Below, piece after piece: positions 46,601 to 55,434 of a DNA stretch of 64,000 bases (position 1 is its first letter; the number at the start of each line of letters is the position of its first letter). Location of the stretch: positions 1 through 64,000 of the forward strand of contig NZ_JARVKY010000027.1 of assembly GCF_029813785.1 (NCBI RefSeq), given 5' to 3'. The DNA is from Streptomyces sp. DH41 (GTDB lineage: Bacteria; Actinomycetota; Actinomycetes; Streptomycetales; Streptomycetaceae). The notes beneath the pieces were generated by a model that was not told where the DNA came from, did not search any database, and worked only from the letters and a program-made list of their open reading frames with translations. The position numbers and the translations under genes were made by a program.

Positions 46601-48180
46601 GCTCCCCGGCCCAGCCCCTCACCGAGTCCCTGTCGCAGCCACTGGCACAGAGCCTGGCCCAGAATCTGGCCCAGAATCTGGCCCAGAACCTGGTCCAGTC
46701 CGTCGACTGGCTCGCCATCGCGCCGCCCACCATCGCGGCGGTCGTCGGACTCGTCGTCCTCGTCACCGACCTGTTCGTCAAGGACGCCCGGAAATCGGTA
46801 CTCGGCTGGATCTCGGTCGCCGGACTCGCCGCCGCCGCGCTCATGCTGCTCCCCCTGGTGAACGGCGACCGCTCGACGTTCTGCCTGACCGGCGACGCCG
46901 ACGTGTGCAGCTATACGGCGGACACCTTCACCCTCGCCATCCAGTTACTGGTCCTCGGCGGCGCCCTGCTGACCGCCCTGCTGTCGGTCACCGCCGTGAA
47001 GGACGCCGACCGCGGACTCCCCGAGGGCGAGTTCTGGTTCCTGCTGCTCTCCTCGGCGGCCGGCGCCGCCCTGCTGCCCGCCTCCCGCGACCTCGCGACC
47101 CTCATCGTCGCCCTGGAGGTCGCCTCCCTGCCCGCCTTCGCCCTCGTGGGCCTGCGCCAGGGCGACCGCCGGTCGTCCGAAGCGGCACTGAAGTTCTTCC
47201 TGTCCTCGGTCACCGCCACAGCGGTCAGCCTCATGGGCATCAGCTTCGTGTACGCCTCCACCGGCACCCTCTACCTCACCCAGGTGGCCGAACGTATCCA
47301 GCACGTCGACGGGCAGCTCACCACGCTCGCCCAGACCGGCGTCGTCCTCACTCTGGTCGGCTTCGCCTTCAAGACGGCCGCCGTGCCCTTCCACTTCTGG
47401 GTGCCCGACACCTACGTGGGCGCGCCCCTGCCGATCGCCGCCTACCTGTCCGTGATCGGCAAGGCGGTCGGCTTCTCCGGCCTGATCCTCGTCACGGTCA
47501 TCGCCCTCCCGTCCTACGCCGACGTCTGGGGACCGGCGCTCGCGGCACTGGCCGCGCTCACCATGACCGTCGGCAACGTCGGAGCCCTCCGCCAGCAGGC
47601 CACGCGCGCGTACAGCGCGGTACGCCTGCTCGCCTGGTCGTCCGTCGGCCAGGCCGGCTACCTCCTGGTGCCGATCGCCGCCGCCGCGTACTCCGACGAC
47701 CCCGAACGTTCGATCGGTTCCACCGTCGCCTACGCCCTCATGTACGCCGCGGTGAACCTCGGCGCCTTCGCGGTGGCCGCACTCGTGGGCCGTACGAGGT
47801 CCCTCAACCGCGTCGCCGACTACCGCGGCCTGTACGCGTCCCACCCCCTGACGGCCCTGCTCCTGGCCTTCTTCCTGCTCTGCCTCGCCGGACTGCCGCC
47901 CGGCATCATCGGCCTCTTCGCCAAGGTCACGGTCTTCTCCGCGGCCGTCGACGCGGGGCTCGGCTGGCTGGCCGTCGTCATGGCGGTCAACGTCGTCATC
48001 GCGCTGTTCTACTACCTCCAATGGACGGCCCTGCTGTTCCGGGCGCCCGAGGGCGAGGTCGTGAAGCACCGCGTACCGCTTCCCCTCACGGCCGCGCTCA
48101 CCGTGACCGCGGTGCTCGCCGTCGCCCTCTCCGGAGCACCCCAGCTGATCCTGCGCTTCGCCGGCACCGGGCTTTTCTGA
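46597..48180 (+). CDS. nuoN: NADH-quinone oxidoreductase-like subunit N, with TTA codon
   Basis: The 527-residue antiporter-like subunit has 14 spans. E174 (ALEVASLPAFALVG) and K259 (FAFKTAAVPFHFWVPD) are the expected charged pair. The first 35 residues are unusual: repeated LAQN units from a 12-bp tandem repeat (TGGCCCAGAATC). Leucine 117 is encoded by TTA at 46945-46947, one of only two in-frame TTA codons I found in this window; in Streptomyces such genes depend on the bldA tRNA. ATGA overlap with nuoM and AGGAGG upstream set the start. It is the last gene of the operon. Confidence 0.94.
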   Translation: MSSPAQPLTESLSQPLAQSLAQNLAQNLAQNLVQSVDWLAIAPPTIAAVVGLVVLVTDLFVKDARKSVLGWISVAGLAAAALMLLPLVNGDRSTFCLTGDADVCSYTADTFTLAIQLLVLGGALLTALLSVTAVKDADRGLPEGEFWFLLLSSAAGAALLPASRDLATLIVALEVASLPAFALVGLRQGDRRSSEAALKFFLSSVTATAVSLMGISFVYASTGTLYLTQVAERIQHVDGQLTTLAQTGVVLTLVGFAFKTAAVPFHFWVPDTYVGAPLPIAAYLSVIGKAVGFSGLILVTVIALPSYADVWGPALAALAALTMTVGNVGALRQQATRAYSAVRLLAWSSVGQAGYLLVPIAAAAYSDDPERSIGSTVAYALMYAAVNLGAFAVAALVGRTRSLNRVADYRGLYASHPLTALLLAFFLLCLAGLPPGIIGLFAKVTVFSAAVDAGLGWLAVVMAVNVVIALFYYLQWTALLFRAPEGEVVKHRVPLPLTAALTVTAVLAVALSGAPQLILRFAGTGLF

Positions 48181-48232
48181 GCAGCGGCCGCTGTCGAGCA
48201 CGACCGCGGCCCGGGAGTGCGGTACCCGGCCC

Positions 48233-48250
48233 GCACGCACGCGTGCGTGC
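48233..48250. terminator. Palindromic hairpin after the nuo operon
   Basis: GCACGCACGCGTGCGTGC is an 18-bp perfect palindrome inside a longer GC-rich imperfect stem (CCCGGCCC ... GCCGGGG), 53 bp after the nuoN stop. It lacks a T tract, so termination is likely but not certain; it may also be an operator for htpX. Confidence 0.45.
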
Positions 48251-48457
48251 CGCGTGCCGGGGCCGTCACCCGTACGGTGCACGCCCGCCGCCGTGCGTGC
48301 CAGGGAACTGGCGGCCTTCGCCTGGCGTTGACCAGTACAGAAGGGTCCACTGGACGTGATGCCACGGCACCGGTGGCATCGGAGACCAGGAAGCAACCAC
48401 AGCGAGCGACACCAGCAAGCAAAGGGTTCCCCTGCTGCACCACTTGGAGGGCGTACC

Positions 48458-49321
48458 GTGCACCGCCGGCACAACGGGCTCAGGACCGCAGTACTCCTCG
48501 GGGGACTGTCCGCGCTCATCATTGTCATCGGCAGCTTCTTCGGCCGAGCGGGGCTCGTCGTCGCCGTCCTCGTCGCCCTGGGAACGAACGCGTACGCGTA
48601 CTGGAACAGCGACAAGCTCGCGCTGCGCGCGATGCGCGCCCGCCCGGTCAGCGAGTTCGAGGCGCCGACGCTGTACCGCATGGTCCGCGAGCTCTCCACC
48701 CAGGCCCGCCAGCCCATGCCCCGCCTGTACATCTCGCCGACGGAGGCGCCGAACGCCTTCGCGACCGGCCGCAATCCGCGCAACGCGGCCGTGTGCTGCA
48801 CCGAGGGCATCATGCGCCTGCTCGACGAGCGCGAGTTGCGGGGCGTCATCGGACACGAGCTCAGCCACGTCTACAACCGCGACATCCTGATCTCGTCCGT
48901 CGCCGGCGCCCTCGCCTCCGTGATCATGTTCCTGGTCAACTTCGCCTGGCTGATCCCCATCGGTCGGTCCAATGACGATGACGGACCAGGTCTGCTGGGC
49001 ATGCTCCTCATCATGATTCTCGGTCCGCTCGCCGCCACCGTCATCCAACTGGCGATCAGCCGCTCCAGGGAGTACGAGGCCGACGCCTCCGGCGCCCAGC
49101 TCACCGGCGACCCGATCGCCCTCGCCGGAGCCCTGCGCAAACTCGAACTCGGCACGAAGCAGCTTCCGCTGCCCCCTGAGCCCCGGATCGAGACCGCCAG
49201 TCACATGATGATCGCCAACCCGTTCCGCCCGGGACAGGGGCTCTCGAAGATGTTCTCCACCCACCCGCCGATGGCGGAGCGAATCGCCCGACTCGAAAAG
49301 ATGGCAGGTCGTCACCAGTGA
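48458..49321 (+). CDS. htpX: Membrane protease HtpX (M48B)
   Basis: The 287-residue zinc metalloprotease takes part in quality control of membrane proteins. Two N-terminal spans (about 10-28 and 31-48) are followed by the catalytic domain: HELSH at 133-137 (zinc ligands H133 and H137, catalytic E134) and the third-ligand region SREYEADASGAQL near 203-213. Two more spans lie between them. THPPMAERIARLEKMA is the usual C-terminus. GTG 48458 follows TTGGAGG. The stop overlaps the yccF-like start by four bases. Confidence 0.95.
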   Translation: MHRRHNGLRTAVLLGGLSALIIVIGSFFGRAGLVVAVLVALGTNAYAYWNSDKLALRAMRARPVSEFEAPTLYRMVRELSTQARQPMPRLYISPTEAPNAFATGRNPRNAAVCCTEGIMRLLDERELRGVIGHELSHVYNRDILISSVAGALASVIMFLVNFAWLIPIGRSNDDDGPGLLGMLLIMILGPLAATVIQLAISRSREYEADASGAQLTGDPIALAGALRKLELGTKQLPLPPEPRIETASHMMIANPFRPGQGLSKMFSTHPPMAERIARLEKMAGRHQ

Positions 49322-49734
49322 AGACCATCCTCAACGTCGTATGGCTCGTGCTCAGCGGCTTCTGGCTGTTCCTCGGCTACTTGGTCGCCGGCGCGCTGCT
49401 CTGCATCACGATCATCGGAATCCCGTTCGGCATAGCGGCTTTCCGCATCGGTGTCTACGCGCTGTGGCCCTTCGGATACACGGCGGTCGAACGCCGCGGC
49501 GCGGGGGCGCCCTCCTGCATCGGCAACGTGCTGTGGCTGGTCCTCGCGGGCTGGTGGCTGGCCATCGGCCACATCATCACCGGCATCGCCCTGTGCGTCA
49601 CGATCATCGGCATCCCGCTCGGAATCGCCAACTTCAAGCTGATCCCCGTATCACTGCTCCCGCTGGGACGCGAGATCGTGCGGACGGACCAGCCGTTCAC
49701 GGCCACCGGCCCCACGCAGCGGACCGGCTGGTAG
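49318..49734 (+). CDS. YccF-domain inner membrane protein
   Basis: The 138-residue protein has two copies of the YccF repeat, each with a membrane span and the motif ITIIGIP(F/L)GIA: residues 1-58 and 66-115. The function of the family is unknown. Its GTG start lies inside the htpX stop region (GTGA), so it is produced with HtpX and may be a partner or substrate of that protease. Confidence 0.88.
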   Translation: MKTILNVVWLVLSGFWLFLGYLVAGALLCITIIGIPFGIAAFRIGVYALWPFGYTAVERRGAGAPSCIGNVLWLVLAGWWLAIGHIITGIALCVTIIGIPLGIANFKLIPVSLLPLGREIVRTDQPFTATGPTQRTGW

Positions 49735-49836
49735 GAGCCGGCGCGCTGCCCCCTCCCAGGAGGCCCGGTCAACCGGAGGTCCGAAATCCGAGGTTTGAGA
49801 ACTCCGGTTGGCCGACCGCGAGAGACCTCCTCCCGC

Positions 49837-51093
49837 CTACCGCGAAGCCCGTCGCTCCCGCACCCGCCGCCGCACCATGTAGGCCACCACGCCCACCGCC
49901 AGCACACCCACGCCCGCCATCACCGAAACCACCGGCAGGGAGAAGGCGAGCACCCCGCACCCGATCAGCCCCAGCGCCGGCACGACCCGCGCCGTCCTCG
50001 ACGGGCCCAGCGTCCAGGCCGACGCGTTGGCCACGGCGTAGTAGGCCAGCACACCGAAGGACGAGAAACCGATCGCGCCCCGCACGTCCACGGTGGCGGC
50101 CAGGACCGCGACCACCGCGCCCACAGCCACCTCCGCCCGGTGCGGCACCTGGAAACGCGGGTGCACCGCGGCCAGCGCTCCGGGCAGGTGACCGTCCCGG
50201 GCCATGGCCAGCGTGGTCCGTGAAACGCCCAGGATCAGCGCCAGCAGCGAGCCGAGCGCGGCCAGGGCGGCACCCACCCGCACGACCGGCGCCAGCCCCG
50301 GCACACCGGCGGCCCGCACCGCGTCGGCCAGTGGCGCCGTCGCCTGGCCCAGACCGTCCGGGCCCAGCACGGAAAGGACAGCCACCGCGACGCACCCGTA
50401 CACCGCCAGCGTGATGCCCAGGGCCAGCGGGACAGCGCGGGGAATGGTGCGCTCCGGGTCCCGGACCTCCTCGCCGAGGGTCGCGATGCGCGCGTACCCG
50501 GCGAAGGCGAAGAACAGCAGACCGGCCGCCTGCAGGACCCCGGCGACACCGCCCGACAGCCCGATGTCCAGCCGTCCGACGTCGGACCGGCCCGATCCCA
50601 GACCTACCGCCACCACGGAAGCGAGAACGGTCAGTACGACCGCCACGATCGTCCGCGTCAGCCAGGCGGACTTCTGGATTCCGCCGTAGTTCACCGCGGT
50701 CAGCGCCGCGACGGCCGCGACCGCCACCACATGCGCGTGCTCCGGCCAGACGTACGCGCCCACGGTGAGTGCCATGGCAGCACAGGAGGCCGTCTTCCCG
50801 ACGACGAACGACCAGCCCGCGAGATATCCCCAGAATTCCCCGAGCCTCTCGCGCCCGTAGACGTACGTGCCGCCCGAAGCCGGATACCGGGCCGCCAGCC
50901 GTGCCGACGATGTGGCGTTGCAGTAGGCGACGACAGCGGCCAGGGCGAGGCCGAGCAGCAGCCCCGACCCGGCCGCGCGGGCCGCGGGTGCCAGGGCCAC
51001 GAAGATCCCGGCACCGATCATCGAACCGAGCCCCACCACCACGGCGTCGCCCACGCCGAGGGTGCGCCGCAGTTCCGAACCCGCAGGTGTCAT
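49837..51093 (-). CDS. APC-family amino acid permease
   Basis: The 418-residue permease has about 12 spans. The family opening is GVGDAVVVGLGSMIGAGIFVALAPAARAAG, where the first helix breaks to bind substrate, followed by YPASGGTYVYGRERLGEFWGY and FFAFAGYARIATLGEEVRDPERTIPRAV. This places it with the APA/cationic or branched amino acid exchangers. ATG 51093 begins the conserved part; the ribosome binding site is weak. The substrate is unknown. Confidence 0.9.
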   Translation of the reverse strand: MTPAGSELRRTLGVGDAVVVGLGSMIGAGIFVALAPAARAAGSGLLLGLALAAVVAYCNATSSARLAARYPASGGTYVYGRERLGEFWGYLAGWSFVVGKTASCAAMALTVGAYVWPEHAHVVAVAAVAALTAVNYGGIQKSAWLTRTIVAVVLTVLASVVAVGLGSGRSDVGRLDIGLSGGVAGVLQAAGLLFFAFAGYARIATLGEEVRDPERTIPRAVPLALGITLAVYGCVAVAVLSVLGPDGLGQATAPLADAVRAAGVPGLAPVVRVGAALAALGSLLALILGVSRTTLAMARDGHLPGALAAVHPRFQVPHRAEVAVGAVVAVLAATVDVRGAIGFSSFGVLAYYAVANASAWTLGPSRTARVVPALGLIGCGVLAFSLPVVSVMAGVGVLAVGVVAYMVRRRVRERRASR

Positions 51094-51227
51094 GCGTCGC
51101 ACCCTACTGATCAGCGCAACCACCGGGCGCGCTCGGGACGTCCTCTCCACCAAGAGCAAATGAACACGCGCGGAGGAACGAGCCCACAGGACTGGGACAG
51201 CGCAGCGAGAAAGGGCAGGGTCACGGC

Positions 51228-51494
51228 ATGACCGTCATCAGCTGGATCATCCTCGGACTGTTGGCCGGAGCCATCGCCAAGTTCCTGCTGCCGGGCCGCG
51301 ACCCGGGAGGGCTCGTCGGCACGACCCTCATCGGCATCGTGGGCGCGTCCGTCGGCGGTTGGATCTCGGCCCGCTGGCTGGACCACCCGATTAGCAAGGA
51401 CTTCTACGACGGTGCCACCTGGGCGGCCGCGATCGGCGGTTCCCTGGTCCTCCTGGTCGCCTACCGGCTCCTGTTCGGCAACTCGCGCGACTGA
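51228..51494 (+). CDS. GlsB/YeaQ/YmgE-family small membrane protein
   Basis: The 88-residue protein has three spans and the transglycosylase-associated family pattern: ISWIILGLLAGAIAKFLLPG, then GTTLIGIVGASVGGWI. Members rise under stress or stationary phase; biochemical role is unknown. ATG 51228 is preceded by AAAGGGCAGGG. A strong hairpin follows. Confidence 0.9.
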   Translation: MTVISWIILGLLAGAIAKFLLPGRDPGGLVGTTLIGIVGASVGGWISARWLDHPISKDFYDGATWAAAIGGSLVLLVAYRLLFGNSRD

Positions 51495-51534
51495 ACGCGC
51501 CGGGGCCGCGGCCCCGGCCGACGAATCGTCGGAC

Positions 51535-51578
51535 GAGGAAGGAGGGCGGGCACCGTCGGGTGCCCGCCCTCCTTCCTC
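51535..51578. terminator. Bidirectional terminator hairpin, GlsB / YajQ
   Basis: A perfect 20-bp stem, GAGGAAGGAGGGCGGGCACC with its complement at 51559-51578 around GTCG, lies between two convergent genes. The stem is very stable and can stop both transcripts. Confidence 0.9.
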
Positions 51579-51622
51579 ATGCCGCGGCAGGGCGCGCGTT
51601 GCCGCGCCGCCGGCTCAGCAGG

Positions 51623-52111
51623 TCACCGGTAGTTCACGAACTGCAGCGCGAAGTCGAAGTCCTGGCCCTTCAGCAGGGCGATCACGGCCTGCAGATCGTC
51701 CCGGTTCTTGGAGCTGACCCGCAGCTCCTCGCCCTGAACCTGGGCCTTCACGCCCTTGGGGCCCTCGTCGCGGATGAGCTTCGCCACCTTCTTCGCGTTG
51801 TCCTGGGAAATGCCCTCCTCGATCGACGCGAAGATCTTGTACTCCTTGCCGGAAAGCTGGGGCTCGCCCGCGTCCAGAGCCTTCAGCGAGATACCTCGCT
51901 TGACCAGCTTGGACTGGAAGACGTCGAGGACAGCGCTCACCCGGTCCTCCGAGTTCGCCTCCATGAGGATCTTCTCCCCGGACCAGGAGATCGAGGCGCC
52001 CACGCCCTTGAAGTCGTAGCGCTGCGAGATCTCCTTGGCGGCCTGGTTGAGGGCGTTGTCGACCTCCTGCCGCTCGACCTTCGAGACGATGTCGAAACTG
52101 GAGTCGGCCAT
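51623..52111 (-). CDS. YajQ-family nucleotide-binding protein
   Basis: The 162-residue protein has the two ferredoxin-like domains of the YajQ/UPF0234 family: MADSSFDIVSKVERQEVDNA at the start, SQRYDFKGVGASISW and SKLVKRGISLKALDAGEP, and the ending LLKGQDFDFALQFVNYR. Xanthomonas YajQ binds cyclic di-GMP; whether actinobacterial copies do is untested as far as I know. ATG 52111 follows AAGGAGCC. It is separated from the GlsB gene by the terminator. Confidence 0.93.
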   Translation of the reverse strand: MADSSFDIVSKVERQEVDNALNQAAKEISQRYDFKGVGASISWSGEKILMEANSEDRVSAVLDVFQSKLVKRGISLKALDAGEPQLSGKEYKIFASIEEGISQDNAKKVAKLIRDEGPKGVKAQVQGEELRVSSKNRDDLQAVIALLKGQDFDFALQFVNYR

Positions 52112-52346
52112 GTCCTGTGGCTCCTTGTATCTGGGTGCGTGTCGGGCCGCGTATCGGGTCCGTACCGGCATACAACGGCGGCCGCCGAGCCCGGTAGGCG
52201 CCCTCGGCCGCATCCGGACAAGCCTAGCCACCCGCCGCCCCCGAGCGGCGATCAATCAGGTGGCGAAGCACCCCCGCACATCAGGTATTGTTTACGTCGT
52301 TGCCACGGAGCACCGCCGAAAGGCGGTTCGAAGGGCAGCGAACCCC

Positions 52347-52428
52347 GGCGGTGTGCCCGAGCGGCCAAAGGGAGCAGACTGTAAATCTGCCGGCTCAGCC
52401 TTCCCAGGTTCGAATCCTGGCGCCGCCA
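52347..52428 (+). tRNA. tRNA-Tyr (GUA)
   Basis: The acceptor stem GGCGGTG pairs with CGCCGCC. The anticodon loop CTGTAAATC gives GUA. The long variable arm (about 82 nt in total) is as expected for a class II tyrosine tRNA. TTCGAATC is the T loop. CCA is not encoded. Confidence 0.95.
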
Positions 52429-52436
52429 CACGGGAA

Positions 52437-52483
52437 CGAAGGGCCCCGTGACCTGCTGTTCATGCAGGTCACGGGGCCCTTCG
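52437..52483 (+). terminator. Terminator after tRNA-Tyr
   Basis: A perfect 20-bp stem (CGAAGGGCCCCGTGACCTGC and its complement) with a seven-base loop begins nine bases after the tRNA. Confidence 0.9.
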
Positions 52484-52531
52484 TCATGTGCTGCTCCAAA
52501 AGGGTGCTCGCGTTCGGGGGAGACTGGTGTC

Positions 52532-52750
52532 ATGGTCTCGTCCTCCCGTCGCAGAACCTGCCCCGAGTGCCGTCGTGAGATCGCCGTCGTAGCGGGGCGG
52601 TACGCGCGTCACGATCCGTCCGGTGCGCGGGGGAGCGGCGAACTCGTGTCCTGCCCGGGTTCGCGTCGGCCGGCGCAACTCGGTGCGGTGCAGCCGTCCC
52701 TGGACGGGTACGCGGTCCCTGACTTCCCCGGGCAGCTGCCCCTCTTCTGA
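52532..52750 (+). CDS. Small protein with CPEC motif
   Basis: The 72-residue protein starts at ATG 52532 after GGGGGAGA. Its N-terminus RRRTCPECRREIAVVAGRYARHD looks like half of a zinc ribbon, with one more cysteine at VSCPGSRRP. The C-terminus YAVPDFPGQLPLF is hydrophobic. I cannot name a family. Protein-like codon use and the clear start support it as real; it lies just after the tRNA-Tyr terminator. Confidence 0.6.
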   Translation: MVSSSRRRTCPECRREIAVVAGRYARHDPSGARGSGELVSCPGSRRPAQLGAVQPSLDGYAVPDFPGQLPLF

Positions 52751-52781
52751 CCGTACGCTCAGGCGCCCGCGGCCCGCGTTC

Positions 52782-53438
52782 TCAATTCCCGGCCACCGAC
52801 TTCACCGCCACCGACACGGGCGCCGAACCGCTGATCAGCTCCAGGGTCAGGCCGCTCGTGGCCGGGGTGTCGACCAGTTCGGCCAGTACGGCGGCCACGT
52901 CGTCGCGCGGGACAGGGCCGCGGCCGGTGTGTGCCTCCAGACGGACGAGGCCGGTGCCGGCGTCGTCGGTCAGCGCGCCGGGGCGAAGGATCGTCCAGTC
53001 CAGCTCGTCCAGTGTGCGTACGTACGCGTCGGCCTCGCCCTTGGCACGCTGGTAGACGTCGAAGATCTCGTCCCCCTCGTGATGTGGGTCGGCACCCATG
53101 GAGGACACGACCACCAAGCGCCCGACGCCCGCCCGGACCGCCGCGTCCGCGAAGAGGACCGCCGCCGCCTTGTCCACCGTGTCCTTGCGGGCCGCTCCGC
53201 TCCCGGGGCCCGCGCCCGCCGCGAAGACCGCCGCGTCGGCGCCCCGCAGCCGTTCCGCGACCTCCTCCACCGAGGCCGACTCCAGGTCGAGCACGAGCGG
53301 TTCGGCTCCGGCCGCACGGAGATCCTCGGCCTGCTCGGCCTTGCGGATGATGCCCGCCACCTCGTCACCGCGCGCGGCGAGCAACCGCTCCAGCCGCAGC
53401 GCGATCTGACCATGACCACCAGCGATGACAATGCGCAT
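52782..53438 (-). CDS. NAD(P)-binding SDR-like protein (YwnB/BVR-B type)
   Basis: The 218-residue protein is a short atypical SDR. The Rossmann loop is IAGGHGQIALRLERLL at the N-terminus. VVVSSMGADPHHEG and YQRAKGEADAYVRTLDELDWTILRPG are typical of the NAD(P)H-binding family that includes YwnB and biliverdin reductase B. ATG 53438 begins the conserved strand. The substrate is unknown. Three imperfect 20-bp repeats (CCTACGTGACCTCACCGGTC) lie upstream at about 53510-53565. Confidence 0.87.
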   Translation of the reverse strand: MRIVIAGGHGQIALRLERLLAARGDEVAGIIRKAEQAEDLRAAGAEPLVLDLESASVEEVAERLRGADAAVFAAGAGPGSGAARKDTVDKAAAVLFADAAVRAGVGRLVVVSSMGADPHHEGDEIFDVYQRAKGEADAYVRTLDELDWTILRPGALTDDAGTGLVRLEAHTGRGPVPRDDVAAVLAELVDTPATSGLTLELISGSAPVSVAVKSVAGN

Positions 53439-53648
53439 GCCTTCGACCGTACGCCCCGACGGTCGCACTCGCCGCACGACTCCGGCCGTATCCGCGGGGC
53501 CCCGTCCGGTCCTACGTGACCTCACCGGTCCTGCGTGACCTCACCGGTCCTACGTGACCTCTCCCGTCCCGCGTGCCTCGCCCGGCGGCACTCAGGGTCC
53601 TGGAGGGCCCCGGGGTCCACCCGGCAAGGCCGCGCGCCTCCCGCCCCG

Positions 53649-54941
53649 TCACGGAGCTTCCCCAGGCCCTCCCGGCCGCCCCTCGTGCCCCCCGCCGCGC
53701 CCCTGTCGAGGCAGCCCCAGGTCCTTCCCGGCTGTCGAGTCGCCGTACTCCCGTACCGCGCTGGTCCGCGCCACCACGCGCCCCCGGTGCACCACGATCC
53801 GGCTGTACGCCAGGGAGAGCGCCCCCGCCAGCCGGTCCCCGCGTACCGCGAGGAGTTCGGCCGGGAAGCCCGCCTCCACCCGTACCTCGGGCAGGCCCAG
53901 GGCCGCTCGCGGCGCCGCGCTCACAGCGTCGTACGCGTCCTCGGGGCGCAGCCCGTGGCGCGATGCCAGCAGGTACGCGGCCTCCAGGGGGTCACCGCGC
54001 CCCACGGGGTTGGACACGTCCCGAAGCGCACCGCTTCCGGCGGCGACGCGTACGCCGGCCGCGCGCAGCAGCCGTACCGGAGCCGTGCCGTCGCGGGGGT
54101 CGACCGCGCCGCAGGCGCCCTGGGGCAGGCACACCACCGTCACCCCGGCCGCCGCGAGCTGGTCCGCGGCCCGGGACGCCGCGTCGGCGGGCAGCCGGCC
54201 CAGGCCGTCGCAGGGGCCGAGGGTCACCCCGGGGCGCAGCCCGCCCGCCATCACCGCCAGCCGGGCCAGCCGCGCCGGGTCGGCGGCGTCCGTGTGCAGG
54301 TCGACCGGGCAGCCGTGTTCGGCGGCGACCTCCAGGACCGCCTCGACGTACCCCGTCGGATCGGGGTCCAGGTCCGGACAGCCGCCCACCACCTCCGCGC
54401 CCATCTTGACCGCGTCCCGCAGCATCGCCAGCCCGTCGGCCCCGGCCACTCCGGTCAGCACCCTGGGCATGGCCACCGCCGTCAGCTCGGCCAGCCCGCG
54501 CAGCGACCGCCGCGCCCGCAGTACGGCGGTCAGCGCGCCCAGCCCCGGAACGTCGCCCACGCGCACGTGTGCCCGTAGCGCGGTCGCCCCGTGTCCCAGC
54601 TGGAGCAGGACGGCCTCGGTGGCCCGGCGCTGGACGTCCAGGGGGTCGTACGAGACGGGGCCGGGGGTGTCGGCCGTCAGCGCCGTGTCGCCGTGGACGT
54701 GGGGCTCGGCGGGGGCGGGGAGGAGCAGGTAGCCGGTGAGGTCCACGCGGGTGCCGGAGCCGGACGTTCGAGCCGCCGTCAGGCTGCCGGCCGTGCCGAC
54801 CGCCTCGATGCGCCCGCCGTGCAGCCGTACGTCCACGGTCCGGCCGTCGGTGAGCCGCGCCCCGCACAGCAGGAGCGAGCCACGGTCGGCGGGGCCCGAG
54901 GGGGAGGGCGAGTGGGGCGGCTGCGGCTGGCTGTCGGGCAT
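53649..54941 (-). CDS. Amidohydrolase of cytosine-deaminase type with lost catalytic residues
   Basis: The 430-residue protein follows the CodA/AtzC pattern: beta-sandwich start, EPHVHGD with HxH at 81-83, LRAHVRVGD at 122-130, VDLHTD at 213-218, LPQG at 272-275 and NPVGRGDPLEAAYLLA at 311-326. Three residues essential in E. coli CodA appear changed: the catalytic glutamate (HTDE) is A219, the histidine of the SH(C/T) motif is P243, and the metal-binding aspartate (GSDN) is G304. It may be an inactive homologue or have another activity. ATG 54941 follows AGAGGAG. Confidence 0.8.
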   Translation of the reverse strand: MPDSQPQPPHSPSPSGPADRGSLLLCGARLTDGRTVDVRLHGGRIEAVGTAGSLTAARTSGSGTRVDLTGYLLLPAPAEPHVHGDTALTADTPGPVSYDPLDVQRRATEAVLLQLGHGATALRAHVRVGDVPGLGALTAVLRARRSLRGLAELTAVAMPRVLTGVAGADGLAMLRDAVKMGAEVVGGCPDLDPDPTGYVEAVLEVAAEHGCPVDLHTDAADPARLARLAVMAGGLRPGVTLGPCDGLGRLPADAASRAADQLAAAGVTVVCLPQGACGAVDPRDGTAPVRLLRAAGVRVAAGSGALRDVSNPVGRGDPLEAAYLLASRHGLRPEDAYDAVSAAPRAALGLPEVRVEAGFPAELLAVRGDRLAGALSLAYSRIVVHRGRVVARTSAVREYGDSTAGKDLGLPRQGRGGGHEGRPGGPGEAP

Positions 54942-55196
54942 CGCGCTCCTCTGGGCTCGGGGCTGCGCAGTGGGGGACGCAAGATCACGCAGAGTGAGTC
55001 GAGCCTAGGACGGTGATCAGCCCGTGGCGCGGAGGAGCGCAATAGTCGTACCGGTGCGGTCCTGCGGTCCTGCGGTCCTGCGGTCATGACGGGACCCGTC
55101 CGGGCCTGCTGGGGTTCGGGCGGGCCCCGTCATGGCGTACGCGAGGAGGGACCGACGGGCCCGGGGGCGGGGCGGGGCAGGGGCGGCGAAACGGAT

Positions 55197-55226
55197 TTGG
55201 GCGAACGGCGGGCGACCGTGTAATGT
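55197..55226 (+). promoter_or_regulatory. Candidate promoter of tRNA-Thr
   Basis: TTGGGC at 55197-55202 and TAATGT at 55221-55226, spaced by 18 bp, end 11 bp before the mature tRNA. This is a plausible HrdB-type promoter. Confidence 0.5.
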
Positions 55227-55237
55227 CTTCATCGCTC

Positions 55238-55310
55238 GCCCCAATAGCTCAGTCGGCAGAGCGTCTCCATGGTAAGGAGAAGGTCAACGGTTCGATTCCG
55301 TTTTGGGGCT
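55238..55310 (+). tRNA. tRNA-Thr (GGU)
   Basis: The acceptor stem GCCCCAA pairs with TTGGGGC. The anticodon stem TCTCC/GGAGA closes the loop ATGGTAA, giving GGU. The T arm is ACGG-TTCGATT-CCGT. CCA is not encoded. Confidence 0.95.
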
Positions 55311-55356
55311 CTGGTGTGAGAGGTTCCCGCCGCAAGGCGGGGCCCGATCGCATCAC

Positions 55357-55429
55357 AGCGGTGTAGCTCAGTCGGTAGAGCAAGCGGCTCATAATCGCTG
55401 TGTCACCGGTTCAAGTCCGGTCACCGCTA
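55357..55429 (+). tRNA. tRNA-Met (CAU), elongator type
   Basis: The acceptor stem AGCGGTG pairs fully with CACCGCT, including the first pair, so it is not the initiator. The anticodon loop CTCATAA gives CAU. It lies 46 bp after tRNA-Thr and is probably co-transcribed with it. Confidence 0.94.
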
Positions 55430-55434
55430 CTTTC

